Assembly: GCF_003050745.1 (NCBI RefSeq)
Contig: NZ_QAOF01000001.1
Span: 744,001-808,000, forward strand
Origin: Sphingomonas sp. PP-CE-3G-477
GTDB taxonomy: Bacteria > Pseudomonadota > Alphaproteobacteria > Sphingomonadales > Sphingomonadaceae
Length of the DNA: 64,000 nt
Reading direction: 5' to 3'
The position numbers and the translations under genes are program-made. The notes beneath the pieces are model-generated. The model did not search any database, was not told the origin of the DNA, and was given only the letters and a program-made list of their open reading frames with translations. Positions 34,269-44,631 of this stretch are shown piece by piece (positions within the stretch are counted from its first letter, which is position 1; each line of letters begins with the position of its first letter).

Positions 34269-37200
34269 TCAGAACTTGAACCCGGCGGCAATCCCATACC
34301 GTCGCGGGTCGATCGTGAAGATATTCGTGAACAGCCCCGACGACTGGTCGCCGACCGCCTGGCCCGTGATCGAATCGTTGTTCGTCAGATTCTGCACGAA
34401 CCCGCGCAGGAACCAGCGGTCGTCGGCGCCGTTCAACTGCACCTGTGCGTTGACCACCTCATAGCCCTGCACGCGGTCAACCAACTGGTTGAAGATCGAT
34501 GCGGTGAAGCCGCCGGTGTAGTTGAGATCCACGCGGGGCACGAACGACATGCCGTTGCGGAATGCGATGGTGTACTGCGCGCCCGCCGAGAATTTATAGG
34601 TCGGCGCCTGCGGCAGTTTGCCGCCGCGGATGTTGACGCCGACGCCGTCGGTCACGCTGAACGGCAGCGCACCGGTCGGCACGCCGAACAGCGCACGGAG
34701 TGGCGCGGGCGGATTGGCCGCGGTCGCGGCGAGAACCGAGCAGAGGCTGTATGCCCCGGTCGTGTTGGTCGACGGGATCGCCACGGGTCCACGCAGGCCG
34801 AGACCTGAGTTCACCGCGCCGACATAGGTGTTCACGCCGACGATATTGCCCGCGGTGGTTGGCACGACCGCGCAGTTGGCGGCGCTCTGCAGGTCCTTGA
34901 TTATCACCGCATCCGAGCGGCCACCCGACGGATCGCGCGGATTGACCAGGAACTTGTCCGCCGACACCTCGCTGTGGAGGTAGCTTGCGTTCATGTTGAC
35001 GACGAACGCAGGGATCGGGCTGAGGATCGCTTCCGCCTCGACGCCGTAGACATTGGCGTCGACATTGTCGTTGACCGCGGTCCGCGCGACGATCCGGCTT
35101 AGCTGCAACTGCTTGTACTTGTAGTAGAAGCCCGTGACGTTGAGCCGCAATGCGCCGTTACCGAAGGTGTTCTTCGAGCCGATCTCGAACGAGTCGATCT
35201 TCTCGGGCGTGAAGGTGGTCGGCACCGAGAAGGTCGCGGGCAAGGGCGGATTAATGCCGCCCGACTTGTAGCCGCGTGAATAGGACGCGTAGATCAGATT
35301 GTCGGGCGAGATCTTGTAGTCGATCACTGCACGCCCCGTCAGCCGCGAGAAGCTGACCTTGTCGAGCGCATATTCCTGCACCCCGGCGCGCGTCGAGTCG
35401 AAGTCGGTGGTGGTGTAGTTCAGCCCCTGCGTCATGTTCGACGCGCCGATCGGGGTCAGGACGTTCAACGTGATGTTGCGCGCCTTCACGTCCTTCTCGT
35501 CGTGATTGTAGCGCAGACCGAGCGTCAGCTTCAGCTTGTCGTTGAACTCGAAATAGGTCTCGCCGAAGATCCCGTAGGATTTCAGGCGGAAATCGTCGCC
35601 GTCGTTGCGATAGAACGGCGTCGCGAGGAACGCGTTGCCGTTGACGCCCGGGATCGCCGCCGAGCTGGCCGCGCCGAGCACGCCCGATGCGTAATCCAAC
35701 CCGAACGCGTTGACGAAATAATCGGTGTTCTGGCTGCGCGAGTCGACATAGATGCCGCCGAGCAGGAAGTTGAACATGCCGTCGAACGAGCTGTCGATAT
35801 GCGCCTCGGCCGAATATTGCCGGTTGACCTGGCGCGAGCGATCGACGTCGAGGCTCTGCGCGTAACAGCCGATGCCGTTGCCGCCGAACACGCCGACATT
35901 GTTCGTATCGGCACCCGACTGGCACGCGCCGCCGGCCGGGCCATTAGGGATCAGTACGGAACGGACGCCATTGAGATAGCCGGTATTGACCAGCGTGCCG
36001 CCGGGCAACGGGATCACCACGCCGGGGCGGCCGATCGCGTTCAGTGTATTCAGGCCGACATTGGCCGCGAGGGGATTCTCGACCGCGAGGTTGAAGTCGG
36101 TCGTGCTGTCGACCGTGTTGCGTGAGAACCCGCCCGTGAAGTTGAACGAAACCGGACCGAAATCATGGAAGATCTTGGCCGTGTACTGCTCTTCCTCGGC
36201 GAAATAGGTCGGGTTGGAATCGATCCGGACGGTGCGGACGTCGCCGGGATTGACGACCCCGGCATAGGTGTCGGTCGCATACAGGTTCTGCAGGCCGATC
36301 GCCGCAATCTCGGGATGCCCGAGCTGCGTGCCGGCGATCCCGAAATATTGGGTGGAGGCGAGCGTCGCTGCCAGCGTCGAATTGCCGTTCGGCGTCTCGT
36401 TGGCCAGCCGGTCGGGAAGGCAGCCCAGGATGCCGGTCGGATCGCGGTGGCAGAGCTGCTTCTGGATGCGGCTGCGATTGTCCTTCTCGCGGAAATAATA
36501 GCCGATCAGGTCGACGCGGGTATCGTTGGTCGGCTCCCAAGACAACGTGCCACGGATCGAATACAAGTCGCGCCCGTCGATTTTCGAATTGTCATAGGTG
36601 TTCTTGGTATAGCCGTCGCGGTTGAGATACGTGCCCGCGACGCGGATGCCGAGCGTATCGGTGAAGGGCAGGTTGATCATCGCGCGGGCGCGCTTCGAAT
36701 CGTAATTGCCGTACTCGGCCTCGGCGGAGGCATGGACCCCCGACAGGTCGGGCTTGGCGGTGATGAAGTTGACCACGCCCGAGGTCGCGTTGCGGCCGAA
36801 CAACGTACCCTGCGGTCCGCGAAGGACTTCGATCCGCTCAAGGTCGAAGAACTCGCTTTCGAACAGTCGCGTGGTGACCAGCGGCATGTCGTTGACGTGG
36901 ATCGCGGTCGCCTGGTCGCAGGTCGCGCCGACGCAGAGATCGCCGATGCCGCGGATCGTGAAGCTCGACGTGGTGAAATTGGTCTTGGTGAAGGTGACGT
37001 TGGGCAGCGTCTGCTGGAGCGCACTCGGGTTGACGATCTGCTGCTTCGAGATCGTATCCGCGGTAAAAGCGCTCACTGCAATCGGAACATCCTGCAAACG
37101 TTGCGATTGGCGTTGCGCGGTAACCACGATATCCTGCGACGCATAGGCACTGGCCGCGGTATCGGCGGGATTGGTCTGCGTCGATGTGCCGGGCGTGGAT

Positions 37201-37328
37201 GGCGCCTCTTGCCCGGGGCCATTAGTGGGGCCGGGGTTTTCAGCCGATGTGGTGGCCGTCTGAGCCATTGCCGGCGCAATCGACAGGAGTATCATCGCCG
37301 AGGCGGCGAGCAATTCGAACTTGGCCAT
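34269..37328 (-). CDS. TonB-dependent receptor
   Basis: 1019 residues. ATG 37328 has AGAGGAC ahead. Signal peptide MAKFELLAASAMILLSIAPAMAQ, a Thr/Pro/Gly linker, then a TonB box-like DIVVTAQRQSQRLQDVPIAVSAF. The plug has QQTLPNVTFTK, RGIGD and RIEVLRGPQGTLFGRNATSGVVN; the barrel ends RYGIAAGFKF. There is no STN domain and no FecIR pair. This form (IAVSAF, RGPQGTLFGRNA) is the large sphingomonad receptor group that takes up plant compounds, sugars or siderophores. The substrate cannot be assigned; no enzyme gene is cotranscribed. Confidence 0.93.
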   Translation of the reverse strand: MAKFELLAASAMILLSIAPAMAQTATTSAENPGPTNGPGQEAPSTPGTSTQTNPADTAASAYASQDIVVTAQRQSQRLQDVPIAVSAFTADTISKQQIVNPSALQQTLPNVTFTKTNFTTSSFTIRGIGDLCVGATCDQATAIHVNDMPLVTTRLFESEFFDLERIEVLRGPQGTLFGRNATSGVVNFITAKPDLSGVHASAEAEYGNYDSKRARAMINLPFTDTLGIRVAGTYLNRDGYTKNTYDNSKIDGRDLYSIRGTLSWEPTNDTRVDLIGYYFREKDNRSRIQKQLCHRDPTGILGCLPDRLANETPNGNSTLAATLASTQYFGIAGTQLGHPEIAAIGLQNLYATDTYAGVVNPGDVRTVRIDSNPTYFAEEEQYTAKIFHDFGPVSFNFTGGFSRNTVDSTTDFNLAVENPLAANVGLNTLNAIGRPGVVIPLPGGTLVNTGYLNGVRSVLIPNGPAGGACQSGADTNNVGVFGGNGIGCYAQSLDVDRSRQVNRQYSAEAHIDSSFDGMFNFLLGGIYVDSRSQNTDYFVNAFGLDYASGVLGAASSAAIPGVNGNAFLATPFYRNDGDDFRLKSYGIFGETYFEFNDKLKLTLGLRYNHDEKDVKARNITLNVLTPIGASNMTQGLNYTTTDFDSTRAGVQEYALDKVSFSRLTGRAVIDYKISPDNLIYASYSRGYKSGGINPPLPATFSVPTTFTPEKIDSFEIGSKNTFGNGALRLNVTGFYYKYKQLQLSRIVARTAVNDNVDANVYGVEAEAILSPIPAFVVNMNASYLHSEVSADKFLVNPRDPSGGRSDAVIIKDLQSAANCAVVPTTAGNIVGVNTYVGAVNSGLGLRGPVAIPSTNTTGAYSLCSVLAATAANPPAPLRALFGVPTGALPFSVTDGVGVNIRGGKLPQAPTYKFSAGAQYTIAFRNGMSFVPRVDLNYTGGFTASIFNQLVDRVQGYEVVNAQVQLNGADDRWFLRGFVQNLTNNDSITGQAVGDQSSGLFTNIFTIDPRRYGIAAGFKF

Positions 37329-37531
37329 GTCAGTCCTCTCCCCGATCGTGCCGGTCTGTGCCGATTCACGATTTAGATTTTCAGGTATGGCGAAGTAACG
37401 ACGAAAAAATTCCACCGTCAACGCTTTTTGAAGCCCGGATTACTTGGATTTATGGCGCGTTGCCGAAATGAAACAGTTGCAAAAGAGGACCCATGTTCTG
37501 ATGTTTGGGTATGCTGGCAAAGGGTGTTGCG

Positions 37532-38170
37532 ATGCGGGATGAACTGAACGGGGCCGAGGAGCGGTCGGTTGATGGAGATGTACTCGGTCCCGACGGCAAG
37601 GTGATTGTGCCCGAAGACGTAGCGTCGGCGATCCGTACGCTGATCCGCTGGGCGGGCGACGATCCGACCCGCGAGGGGCTGCTAGACACGCCGCGTCGTG
37701 TTGCACGTGCGTGGAAGGAATATTGCGCGGGCTATGGCGACGATCCGGCGAAACATCTCGAACGCGTGTTCGAGGAGGTCGGCGGGTATGACGAGATCGT
37801 CCTGCTGAAGGACATCCCGTTCCAGTCGCATTGCGAGCATCACATGGCGCCGATCATCGGCAAGGCGCACATCGCGTACCTGCCGCGCAATCATGTCGTC
37901 GGCATCTCGAAGCTTGCGCGCGTGCTGCACGGGTTCGCGCGGCGGTTGCAGGTGCAGGAGCGGCTGACCGCGGAGGTGGCCGACTGCATCTGGGACAACC
38001 TCAAGCCGCAGGGCGTCGCGGTGGTGATTGAGGCGAGCCATGCCTGCATGACCGCGCGTGGCGTCCGCACGCCGGGGGTGACGATGGTCACCAGCCGGAT
38101 GATGGGCGTGTTCCGCGACGACGAGCGCAGCCGCAAGGAAGTCCTGGCGTTAATGGGGCGCGGCGTTTGA
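37532..38170 (+). CDS. folE: GTP cyclohydrolase I
   Basis: 212 residues. First step of tetrahydrofolate synthesis, GTP to 7,8-dihydroneopterin triphosphate. Marks: DDPTREGLLDTPRRVARAW, FQSHCEHHMAPIIGKAHIAYLP (zinc Cys and His), GISKLARVLHGFARRLQVQERLT and SHACMTARGV. I favour ATG 37532 with AAAGGG upstream; ATG 37511 and TTG 37505 are in frame. First gene of folE-SDR-folB; its stop overlaps the next start (TGATG). Confidence 0.97.
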   Translation: MRDELNGAEERSVDGDVLGPDGKVIVPEDVASAIRTLIRWAGDDPTREGLLDTPRRVARAWKEYCAGYGDDPAKHLERVFEEVGGYDEIVLLKDIPFQSHCEHHMAPIIGKAHIAYLPRNHVVGISKLARVLHGFARRLQVQERLTAEVADCIWDNLKPQGVAVVIEASHACMTARGVRTPGVTMVTSRMMGVFRDDERSRKEVLALMGRGV

Positions 38171-38940
38171 TGCGAACCGTGCTGGTCACGGGCGGGGCGA
38201 AGCGGCTGGGTGCAGCAATCGTTCGGCGGCTGGCTGCGGACGGGCATGCCGTGGTCGTGCATCAGGGACATTCTCCCGACGAGGCGGCCGCACTGGTAGA
38301 GGAGGTCGTCGACGGGGGAGGGCGCGCTGCTTCGATAGCGGGTGACCTGAGCGATCTGGGCACGATCGGCGACCTGTTTGCGGCCGCACGGTCGGCAATC
38401 GGCGGACCGATCGACGGGTTGGTGAATTGCGCGTCGAAGTTCGAATTCGACCGACCGCCGACCGTCGATCCGGTACTGTTCGCCGAACTTGGCGCGATCA
38501 ATTGCGGGGCGCCGGTGCTGCTCGCGTCCGCGCTCGCGTCGCAGGACGACGTCGCGGACGGCGCGGTGGTCAATGTGCTCGACCAGAAGGTCGCGAACCT
38601 CAACCCGGATTTCTTCTCGTACAGCTGCGGGAAGATCGCGCTGGAGGGGGCGACGACGATGCTCGCACAGGCACTCGGCCCGCGCATCTCGGTCAACGCG
38701 GTGTCGCCGGGATTGACCCTTCCGAGCGGAGACCAGACCGAAGAAGAGTTCGCGGCCGTGGCGAGCGAAAATTTGCTTGAGCGGCCGGTCGGAGCGGAGG
38801 CGGTCGCGGACGCGGTCGCGTGGCTGCTGACCGCAAAAGGCGTGACGGGGCAGAATGTGTTCGTGGATTGCGGACAGCGGTTTCTGACGCGTGACGGCGA
38901 CGTGATGTTCGATCGGGACCCTGGGGGGCGGAATGGCTGA
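38170..38940 (+). CDS. Short-chain dehydrogenase, FolM/pteridine-reductase-like
   Basis: 256 residues. Rossmann start VLVTGGAKRLGAAIVRRLA with the R-L-G variant typical of pteridine reductases and FolM; NCAS motif in LVNCASKFEFD; catalytic Y-x-x-x-K in YSCGK preceded by VVNVLDQKVANLNPDFFS. Its place between folE and folB strongly suggests reduction of dihydrofolate, dihydromonapterin or a related pterin. Exact substrate unproven. It overlaps folE by 1 bp and folB by 8 bp. Confidence 0.85.
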   Translation: MRTVLVTGGAKRLGAAIVRRLAADGHAVVVHQGHSPDEAAALVEEVVDGGGRAASIAGDLSDLGTIGDLFAAARSAIGGPIDGLVNCASKFEFDRPPTVDPVLFAELGAINCGAPVLLASALASQDDVADGAVVNVLDQKVANLNPDFFSYSCGKIALEGATTMLAQALGPRISVNAVSPGLTLPSGDQTEEEFAAVASENLLERPVGAEAVADAVAWLLTAKGVTGQNVFVDCGQRFLTRDGDVMFDRDPGGRNG

Positions 38941-39283
38941 ATTCACGACGATCCTGGACGGACTCGAGGTGATGATGCGCCTCGGCATTCACCCGCACGA
39001 GGTCGCGCCGCAACGCGTGGTCGTCTCGGTCGAGATGACGGTCGTGTATCCGGGGCCGCTCGGGGAGGATGCGATCGGGGAGGTGCTCGACTACGATTTC
39101 GTCCGCGCCGGCATCCTGGCGATGGTAGCGGAGCGCCCGTTCGCGTTGCAGGAGACGCTCTGCGAGGCGATCGCCGCGCTTTGCCTGAGTGACGAACGGG
39201 TGAGGCGGGTCGAGATCGAGACGATGAAGACCGATGTCTACCCAGACGCCGCGATCGGCTGCCGCATCGTGCGGGAGCGATAG
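38933..39283 (+). CDS. folB: Dihydroneopterin aldolase
   Basis: 116 residues. Cleaves 7,8-dihydroneopterin to the hydroxymethyl pterin and glycolaldehyde. Marks: IGIHPHE-like LGIHPHEVAPQRVVVSVEM, the LDYDFVRAGIL block, FALQETLCEAIAAL with the catalytic Glu, and a C-terminal strand VRRVEIETMKTDVYPDA with the Lys. It closes the folate operon; no terminator is evident before the DJ-1 gene. Confidence 0.93.
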   Translation: MAEFTTILDGLEVMMRLGIHPHEVAPQRVVVSVEMTVVYPGPLGEDAIGEVLDYDFVRAGILAMVAERPFALQETLCEAIAALCLSDERVRRVEIETMKTDVYPDAAIGCRIVRER

Positions 39284-39377
39284 TCCTTCGACCGGACGCA
39301 TTTGGTTTCCCAGTCGGAAGGCGCCGATCCTAGAGCCGGTTCGTTCTCTCCCCACGAACCTTATCCGGAGATCCATC

Positions 39378-40055
39378 TTGAAAATTCTCGTCGTCCTCAC
39401 CTCGCATGCCGACCTCGGCGATACCGGCCGAAAGACGGGCTTTTGGCTCGAGGAACTTGCTGCGCCGTATTACGTGTTCAAGGACGCCGGCGTGGACATC
39501 ACGCTCGCATCGCCGGCGGGTGGCCAGCCGCCGCTCGATCCCAGCAGCGCCAAGCCCGACGCGCAGACCGACGCGACGCGGCGGTTTGAGGGGGACGCCG
39601 AGGCGACCGCCGCACTCGCCGATACGCGCAAACTGTCGGAGATGCGGATCGCCGACTATGACGCGGTGTTCTATCCGGGCGGGCACGGGCCGCTCTGGGA
39701 CCTCGCCAACGATCCGGCCTCGATCGCGTTGATCCAGGACACGCTCGGCGCGGGCAAGCCCGTCGCTCTCGTCTGCCACGCACCCGGCGTGCTGCGCGAT
39801 GTGAAGGCCGCGGATGGCACGCCGCTCGTCAAGGGCAAGACGGTCACCGGCTTCACCAACAGCGAGGAGGCCGCAGTCGGGCTCAGCGACATCGTGCCGT
39901 TCCTGGTCGAGAATATGCTCGGTCAGCAGGGCGGCAACTATTCGAAGACCGCCGACTGGGGCGTGCACGTCGTCGAGGACGGCTTGCTGATCACCGGCCA
40001 GAACCCGGCGTCGTCGGAAAAGGCGGCGCAGGCGTTGCTGGCGAAGCTGGCGTAA
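39378..40055 (+). CDS. DJ-1/PfpI-family protein, Hsp31-like class
   Basis: 225 residues from a TTG start at 39378 (LKILVVLTSHADLGDTGRKT) with CGGAG upstream; this gives the normal N-terminus, while the longer frame from 39234 overlaps folB. Nucleophile Cys in LVCHAPGVL, GFWLEELAAPYYVFKDAG with the conserved Glu, and YPGGHGPLWDL. Close relatives include Hsp31 chaperone/glyoxalase III and other deglycase-like proteins, so a role in aldehyde or protein damage control is likely. An intrinsic terminator follows 7 bp after the stop. Confidence 0.9.
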   Translation: MKILVVLTSHADLGDTGRKTGFWLEELAAPYYVFKDAGVDITLASPAGGQPPLDPSSAKPDAQTDATRRFEGDAEATAALADTRKLSEMRIADYDAVFYPGGHGPLWDLANDPASIALIQDTLGAGKPVALVCHAPGVLRDVKAADGTPLVKGKTVTGFTNSEEAAVGLSDIVPFLVENMLGQQGGNYSKTADWGVHVVEDGLLITGQNPASSEKAAQALLAKLA

Positions 40056-40062
40056 GGAGGAG

Positions 40063-40093
40063 CGGCCACCGGTTCAGCCGGTGGCCGTTCTTT
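40063..40093 (+). terminator. Intrinsic terminator after the DJ-1 gene
   Basis: Perfect 10-bp stem CGGCCACCGG / CCGGTGGCCG, 5-base loop, then TTCTTT. leuA ends just beyond on the other strand, so it may serve both directions. Confidence 0.8.
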
Positions 40094-40099
40094 AGAGGG

Positions 40100-41758
40100 T
40101 CAAGCGCGGTTGGCGGCGCTCAACACGGCACGGACCGAGGCGGTGGCGATGTCGGTATCCATGCCGACGCCGAACACGGTCCGACCCTCGGCAGTCCGGC
40201 ATTCGACATACGCCGCCGCCTGCGCGTCCGCCCCGTGACCGATCGCGTGCTCGTTGTAATCGACCACGTCGAGCGTCGGCCCGGTCGACTCCGCAATCGC
40301 CGCGATCACGCCCGAGATCAGCCCGTTGCCACGCCCCGAGATCGACCGCTCCTCGCCATCGATCGCAACCCGGCCGATGAACACGCGCTGCCCCGACGCA
40401 CCGCTTTCCTCATAGTCGCGCAACTCGACCCGGTCGTCCGCCTGCGGCATGTAGGTCCGCTCGAACAGCGCCCAGATACCGGCCGCGTTCAACTCGCGGC
40501 TGGTCTCGTCGGCATAGGCCTGCACGTGCCGGCTGAAGTCCGCCTGCAACCGCTTGGGCAGCTTCAGGCCCTTGTCCTGCTCGATTACCCAGGCGACGCC
40601 GCCCTTGCCGGATTGCGAGTTGACGCGGATCACCGCCTCGTAGCTGCGGCCGAGATCGGCGGGGTCGATCGGCAGATACGGCACCTCCCACAAAATGTCG
40701 TTCTTCGCCTCCTGCGCCGCGAAGCCCTTCTTGATCGCGTCCTGATGCGACCCCGAGAACGCGGTGAAGACGAGGTCGCCGGCATAGGGCGTGCGCGGAT
40801 GAACCGAGATGTTGGTGCAGTAATTGACCGTGTTCACGACGCCATCGATGTCCGACAGGTCGAGCTTCGGGTCGACGCCTTGCGTGTACATGTTGAGCGC
40901 GACGGTCACGAGATCGCAATTGCCGGTCCGCTCGCCATTGCCGAGCAGGCAGCCCTCGACCCGGTCCGCGCCCGCCATCATGCCAAGCTCCGCCGCCGCG
41001 ACGCCGGTGCCGCGGTCGTTATGCGTGTGCAGCGAGATCGCCACCGCGTCGCGGTTGCGGATATGCCGCCCGAACCATTCGATCTGGTCGGCATAGATGT
41101 TCGGCGTCGCGCACTCGACCGTGGCGGGCAGGTTGAAGATGATCGGATTGTCGGGCGTCGGCATCAGGACGTCCATCACCGCCTCGCAGACTTCCAGCGA
41201 GAAATCGAGTTCGGCGGTCGAGAAGGTCTCGGGGCTATATTCGAACTGCCAGCGGACGTTGGGCTGCTTGGCGGCTTCGTCGCGCAGCACCTTGGCGCCA
41301 TCGATCGCGATCTGCTTGACCTGCGCGCGGTCCATCCCGAACACGATCTTGCGCCAGGCGGGGGAGACCGCATTGTAGAGATGCACGATCGCGGTCTTCG
41401 CGCCGACCAGGCTGGCGAAGCTCGTCTCGATCAGGTCGCGGCGCGACTGGGTCAGCACCTGGATCGATACGTCGTCAGGGATGCGGCCGGTCTTCACGAG
41501 GCCGGAGATAAAGTCGAATTCGGTCGCGCCCGCGCTCGGGAAGCCGACCTCGATCTCCTTCAGCCCGACCTTGCAGAGCAGGTCAAAGAAGCGCGTCTTC
41601 TTCTCAGCATCCATCGGGTCGATCAGCGCCTGGTTGCCGTCGCGCAGATCGGTCGACAGCCAGCGCGGCGGCTTGACGATCGTCTTCGACGGCCATTGGC
41701 GGTCGGGCAGGTCGACTTGTGGGAAGGGACGGTATTTGGTCGATGGGTCGCGCAGCAT
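40100..41758 (-). CDS. leuA: 2-isopropylmalate synthase
   Basis: 552 residues, the long (type 2) LeuA form. Condenses acetyl-CoA with 2-oxoisovalerate, the first committed step to leucine. Marks: [15 protein letters not shown] with the catalytic Arg-Asp-Gly-Asn, [54 protein letters not shown] with the metal His-x-His. The C-terminal regulatory domain (about 430-552) carries the leucine feedback site. The 5' leader encodes a leucine-rich peptide (41849-41893), indicating control by leucyl-tRNA supply. Confidence 0.97.
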   Translation of the reverse strand: MLRDPSTKYRPFPQVDLPDRQWPSKTIVKPPRWLSTDLRDGNQALIDPMDAEKKTRFFDLLCKVGLKEIEVGFPSAGATEFDFISGLVKTGRIPDDVSIQVLTQSRRDLIETSFASLVGAKTAIVHLYNAVSPAWRKIVFGMDRAQVKQIAIDGAKVLRDEAAKQPNVRWQFEYSPETFSTAELDFSLEVCEAVMDVLMPTPDNPIIFNLPATVECATPNIYADQIEWFGRHIRNRDAVAISLHTHNDRGTGVAAAELGMMAGADRVEGCLLGNGERTGNCDLVTVALNMYTQGVDPKLDLSDIDGVVNTVNYCTNISVHPRTPYAGDLVFTAFSGSHQDAIKKGFAAQEAKNDILWEVPYLPIDPADLGRSYEAVIRVNSQSGKGGVAWVIEQDKGLKLPKRLQADFSRHVQAYADETSRELNAAGIWALFERTYMPQADDRVELRDYEESGASGQRVFIGRVAIDGEERSISGRGNGLISGVIAAIAESTGPTLDVVDYNEHAIGHGADAQAAAYVECRTAEGRTVFGVGMDTDIATASVRAVLSAANRA

Positions 41759-41797
41759 GGCTCGTGTCTCTCGTGTCGTCGGGAGCGTTCGGGTCAG

Positions 41798-41859
41798 CCC
41801 TTAGGCACGAGGCGCGGGGCATGGCCACCGCGCAAACGATCGGCGCGCCTAAGGGCGCG
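41798..41859 (-). promoter_or_regulatory. leuA leader: mutually exclusive RNA structures
   Basis: In the leuA transcript a hairpin CGCGCC-CTTA-GGCGCG (41844-41859) overlaps the end of the leader peptide. The same bases CCCTTAGGC (41847-41855) are also perfectly complementary, over 9 nt, to GCCTAAGGG at 41798-41806 nearer leuA. Both pairings cannot form at once, as expected of an attenuator. No T-run follows, so control could be by Rho or by translation. Confidence 0.6.
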
Positions 41860-41893
41860 TAAGTCGTAGCAGCAGGAGGCGGCCATACGTCAT
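41849..41893 (-). CDS. leuL: leuA leader peptide
   Basis: A 14-codon frame, ATG 41893 to TAG 41849, encoding MTYGRLLLLRLTRP: five leucines, four in a row (CTC CTG CTG CTA). It lies 91 bp before leuA in the same direction, with AGGGACG upstream. Runs of codons for the end product are the hallmark of attenuator leaders: scarce leucyl-tRNA stalls the ribosome and changes the downstream RNA fold. The stop codon lies in the competing hairpin at 41844-41859. A different frame of the same bases gives a 30-codon ORF without a leucine run, which I regard as a shadow. Confidence 0.8.
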   Translation of the reverse strand: MTYGRLLLLRLTRP

Positions 41894-41904
41894 TGATAGC
41901 GTCC

Positions 41905-41940
41905 CTATCGCGCGGACATACTCGATGTCCAGCGCGATAG
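41905..41940. repeat. Strong inverted repeat before the leuA leader
   Basis: CTATCGCGC-GGACAT, loop ACTCG, ATGTCC-A-GCGCGATAG: 15 pairs with one bulge. It lies between the yceI stop (41954) and the leader peptide. It could end yceI transcription, although no T-run follows on the minus strand, or be an operator for leuA. Confidence 0.6.
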
Positions 41941-41953
41941 AGATTTTGGTAGT

Positions 41954-42559
41954 TTATTGCGCGGAGAATGCCGCGTTGATCGTCAGGTCGACCTTGTCCG
42001 ACACCACCGGGGCGTAGGCGCCGATGTTGAAGTCGCTGCGCTTAATCGAGGTCGTCGCGCGGAAGCCGAAGTTCAGCTTCTTGTTCATCGGGTTCGCGCC
42101 AGCACCGATAAAGGTCGCCTGGAGCACGACGGGCTTGGTGACGCCCTTGAGCGTGAGGTCGCCGGTGATCGTCGCCTTGTCGCTGGTCGCGACGACCTTG
42201 GTCGAGACGAACTTGGCGGTCGGGTAGGTCGCGGCGTCGAAGAAGTCCTTCGACTTCAGATGGCCTGCGAACGGCGCTGCGGTGACCGAAAGCTGGTCGA
42301 TCGCGAAGTTCACCTCGACCTTGGTCGCGTTCGGCTTGGCGGGATCGATCGTGATGCTGCCCCCCGACGCGCCGAGCTGCCCTTCGAGCATCGAGAAGCC
42401 CATGTGGTTGACGGCCCACGTGACCTGCGTGTGGTTCGGATCGACCGCGTAGGTGCCGGTGGCGACGCGCGCCTTGACGGGGGCGCCGGGGATGGCGGCG
42501 GTCTGCGCCATGATGGGCGCGGCGGTGAGGGCGAGGATCGTGGCTAGGACTAGGCGCAT
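41954..42559 (-). CDS. YceI-family periplasmic protein
   Basis: 201 residues. ATG 42559 with AGGAGACC upstream starts a signal peptide (MRLVLATILALTAAPIMAQ). The YceI lipocalin-like barrel is plain: GTYAVDPNHTQVTWAVNHMGFSML, LKSKDFFDAATYPTAKFVST, ITGDLTLKGVTKPVVL and FRATTSIKRSDFNIGAY. Members bind polyisoprenoid or other lipids in the periplasm; the physiological role is open. Upstream of leuA but separated from it by a hairpin and leader, so probably a separate unit. Confidence 0.92.
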   Translation of the reverse strand: MRLVLATILALTAAPIMAQTAAIPGAPVKARVATGTYAVDPNHTQVTWAVNHMGFSMLEGQLGASGGSITIDPAKPNATKVEVNFAIDQLSVTAAPFAGHLKSKDFFDAATYPTAKFVSTKVVATSDKATITGDLTLKGVTKPVVLQATFIGAGANPMNKKLNFGFRATTSIKRSDFNIGAYAPVVSDKVDLTINAAFSAQ

Positions 42560-43003
42560 GCGGGGTCTCCTGTTGATCGCGCGATGCTGGCCGAGGGGAG
42601 GGGGCGCGTCAAACGACGTTATGCCAACGCTGTGTTTCGGAATTGGGTTGGTGGGGTGAGGGGGGCGAGGGGGGCGCACCCACTTGTTCCCCCGCGGAGG
42701 CGGGGGGCCAGTTAAACCAAGGTCACCGCCCGAGACCCTAGTCCCACGCGTCCGCGAAGGATCAAGAAAGGGGAACGCCTTTTCCGACGAAGACTACCAC
42801 CCCGGCGAAGGCCGGGGCCCAATTGGGGGACGTCGCTAACGGAAGACAGCGTTCCGTTACTCGAACCTTCCCAATTGGGCCCCGGCCTTCGCCGGGGTGG
42901 TGTGGAGTGCGCGGGAACGCCCGCCCGTCGGACCCGGCGAAGCCGTGCCCTATGGGCAGGCTCCGTCGTGCCGGCCGCGCTCACGCGCTAGCGTGCGCTC
43001 GCG
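42560..43003. other. 444-bp gap with palindromic repeats
   Basis: No gene is seen. It contains a G-rich run (about 42640-42680), a degenerate palindrome with ends GTTCCCCCGCGG ... AGGGGAAC (about 42686-42779), and the 106-bp family A palindrome (42796-42901). The yceI promoter must lie in the first part. Confidence 0.5.
42796..42901. repeat. 106-bp dispersed palindrome, family A, copy 1
   Basis: Arms ACCACCCCGGCGAAGGCCGG-GGCCCAATTGGG and the reverse complement, around a variable centre of about 40 bp. Copies of exactly the same length lie at 53087-53192 and 62282-62387. Confidence 0.9.
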
Positions 43004-44630
<1,627 letters not shown>

Positions 44631-44631
44631 C

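Noticed and set aside
34080..34808. 242-codon plus-strand frame through the 131-bp palindrome into the TonB receptor
   Set aside because: It starts inside repeat DNA and continues antisense to a secure receptor gene.
41788..41880. 30-codon ORF (start ATG 41880) in the leuA leader
   Set aside because: It overlaps the 14-codon leucine-rich ORF in another frame and has no leucine run; the shorter ORF fits attenuation better.
42640..42680. G-rich tract considered as a G-quadruplex or origin element
   Set aside because: Short, irregular, and without AT-rich or DnaA-box-like sequence nearby.
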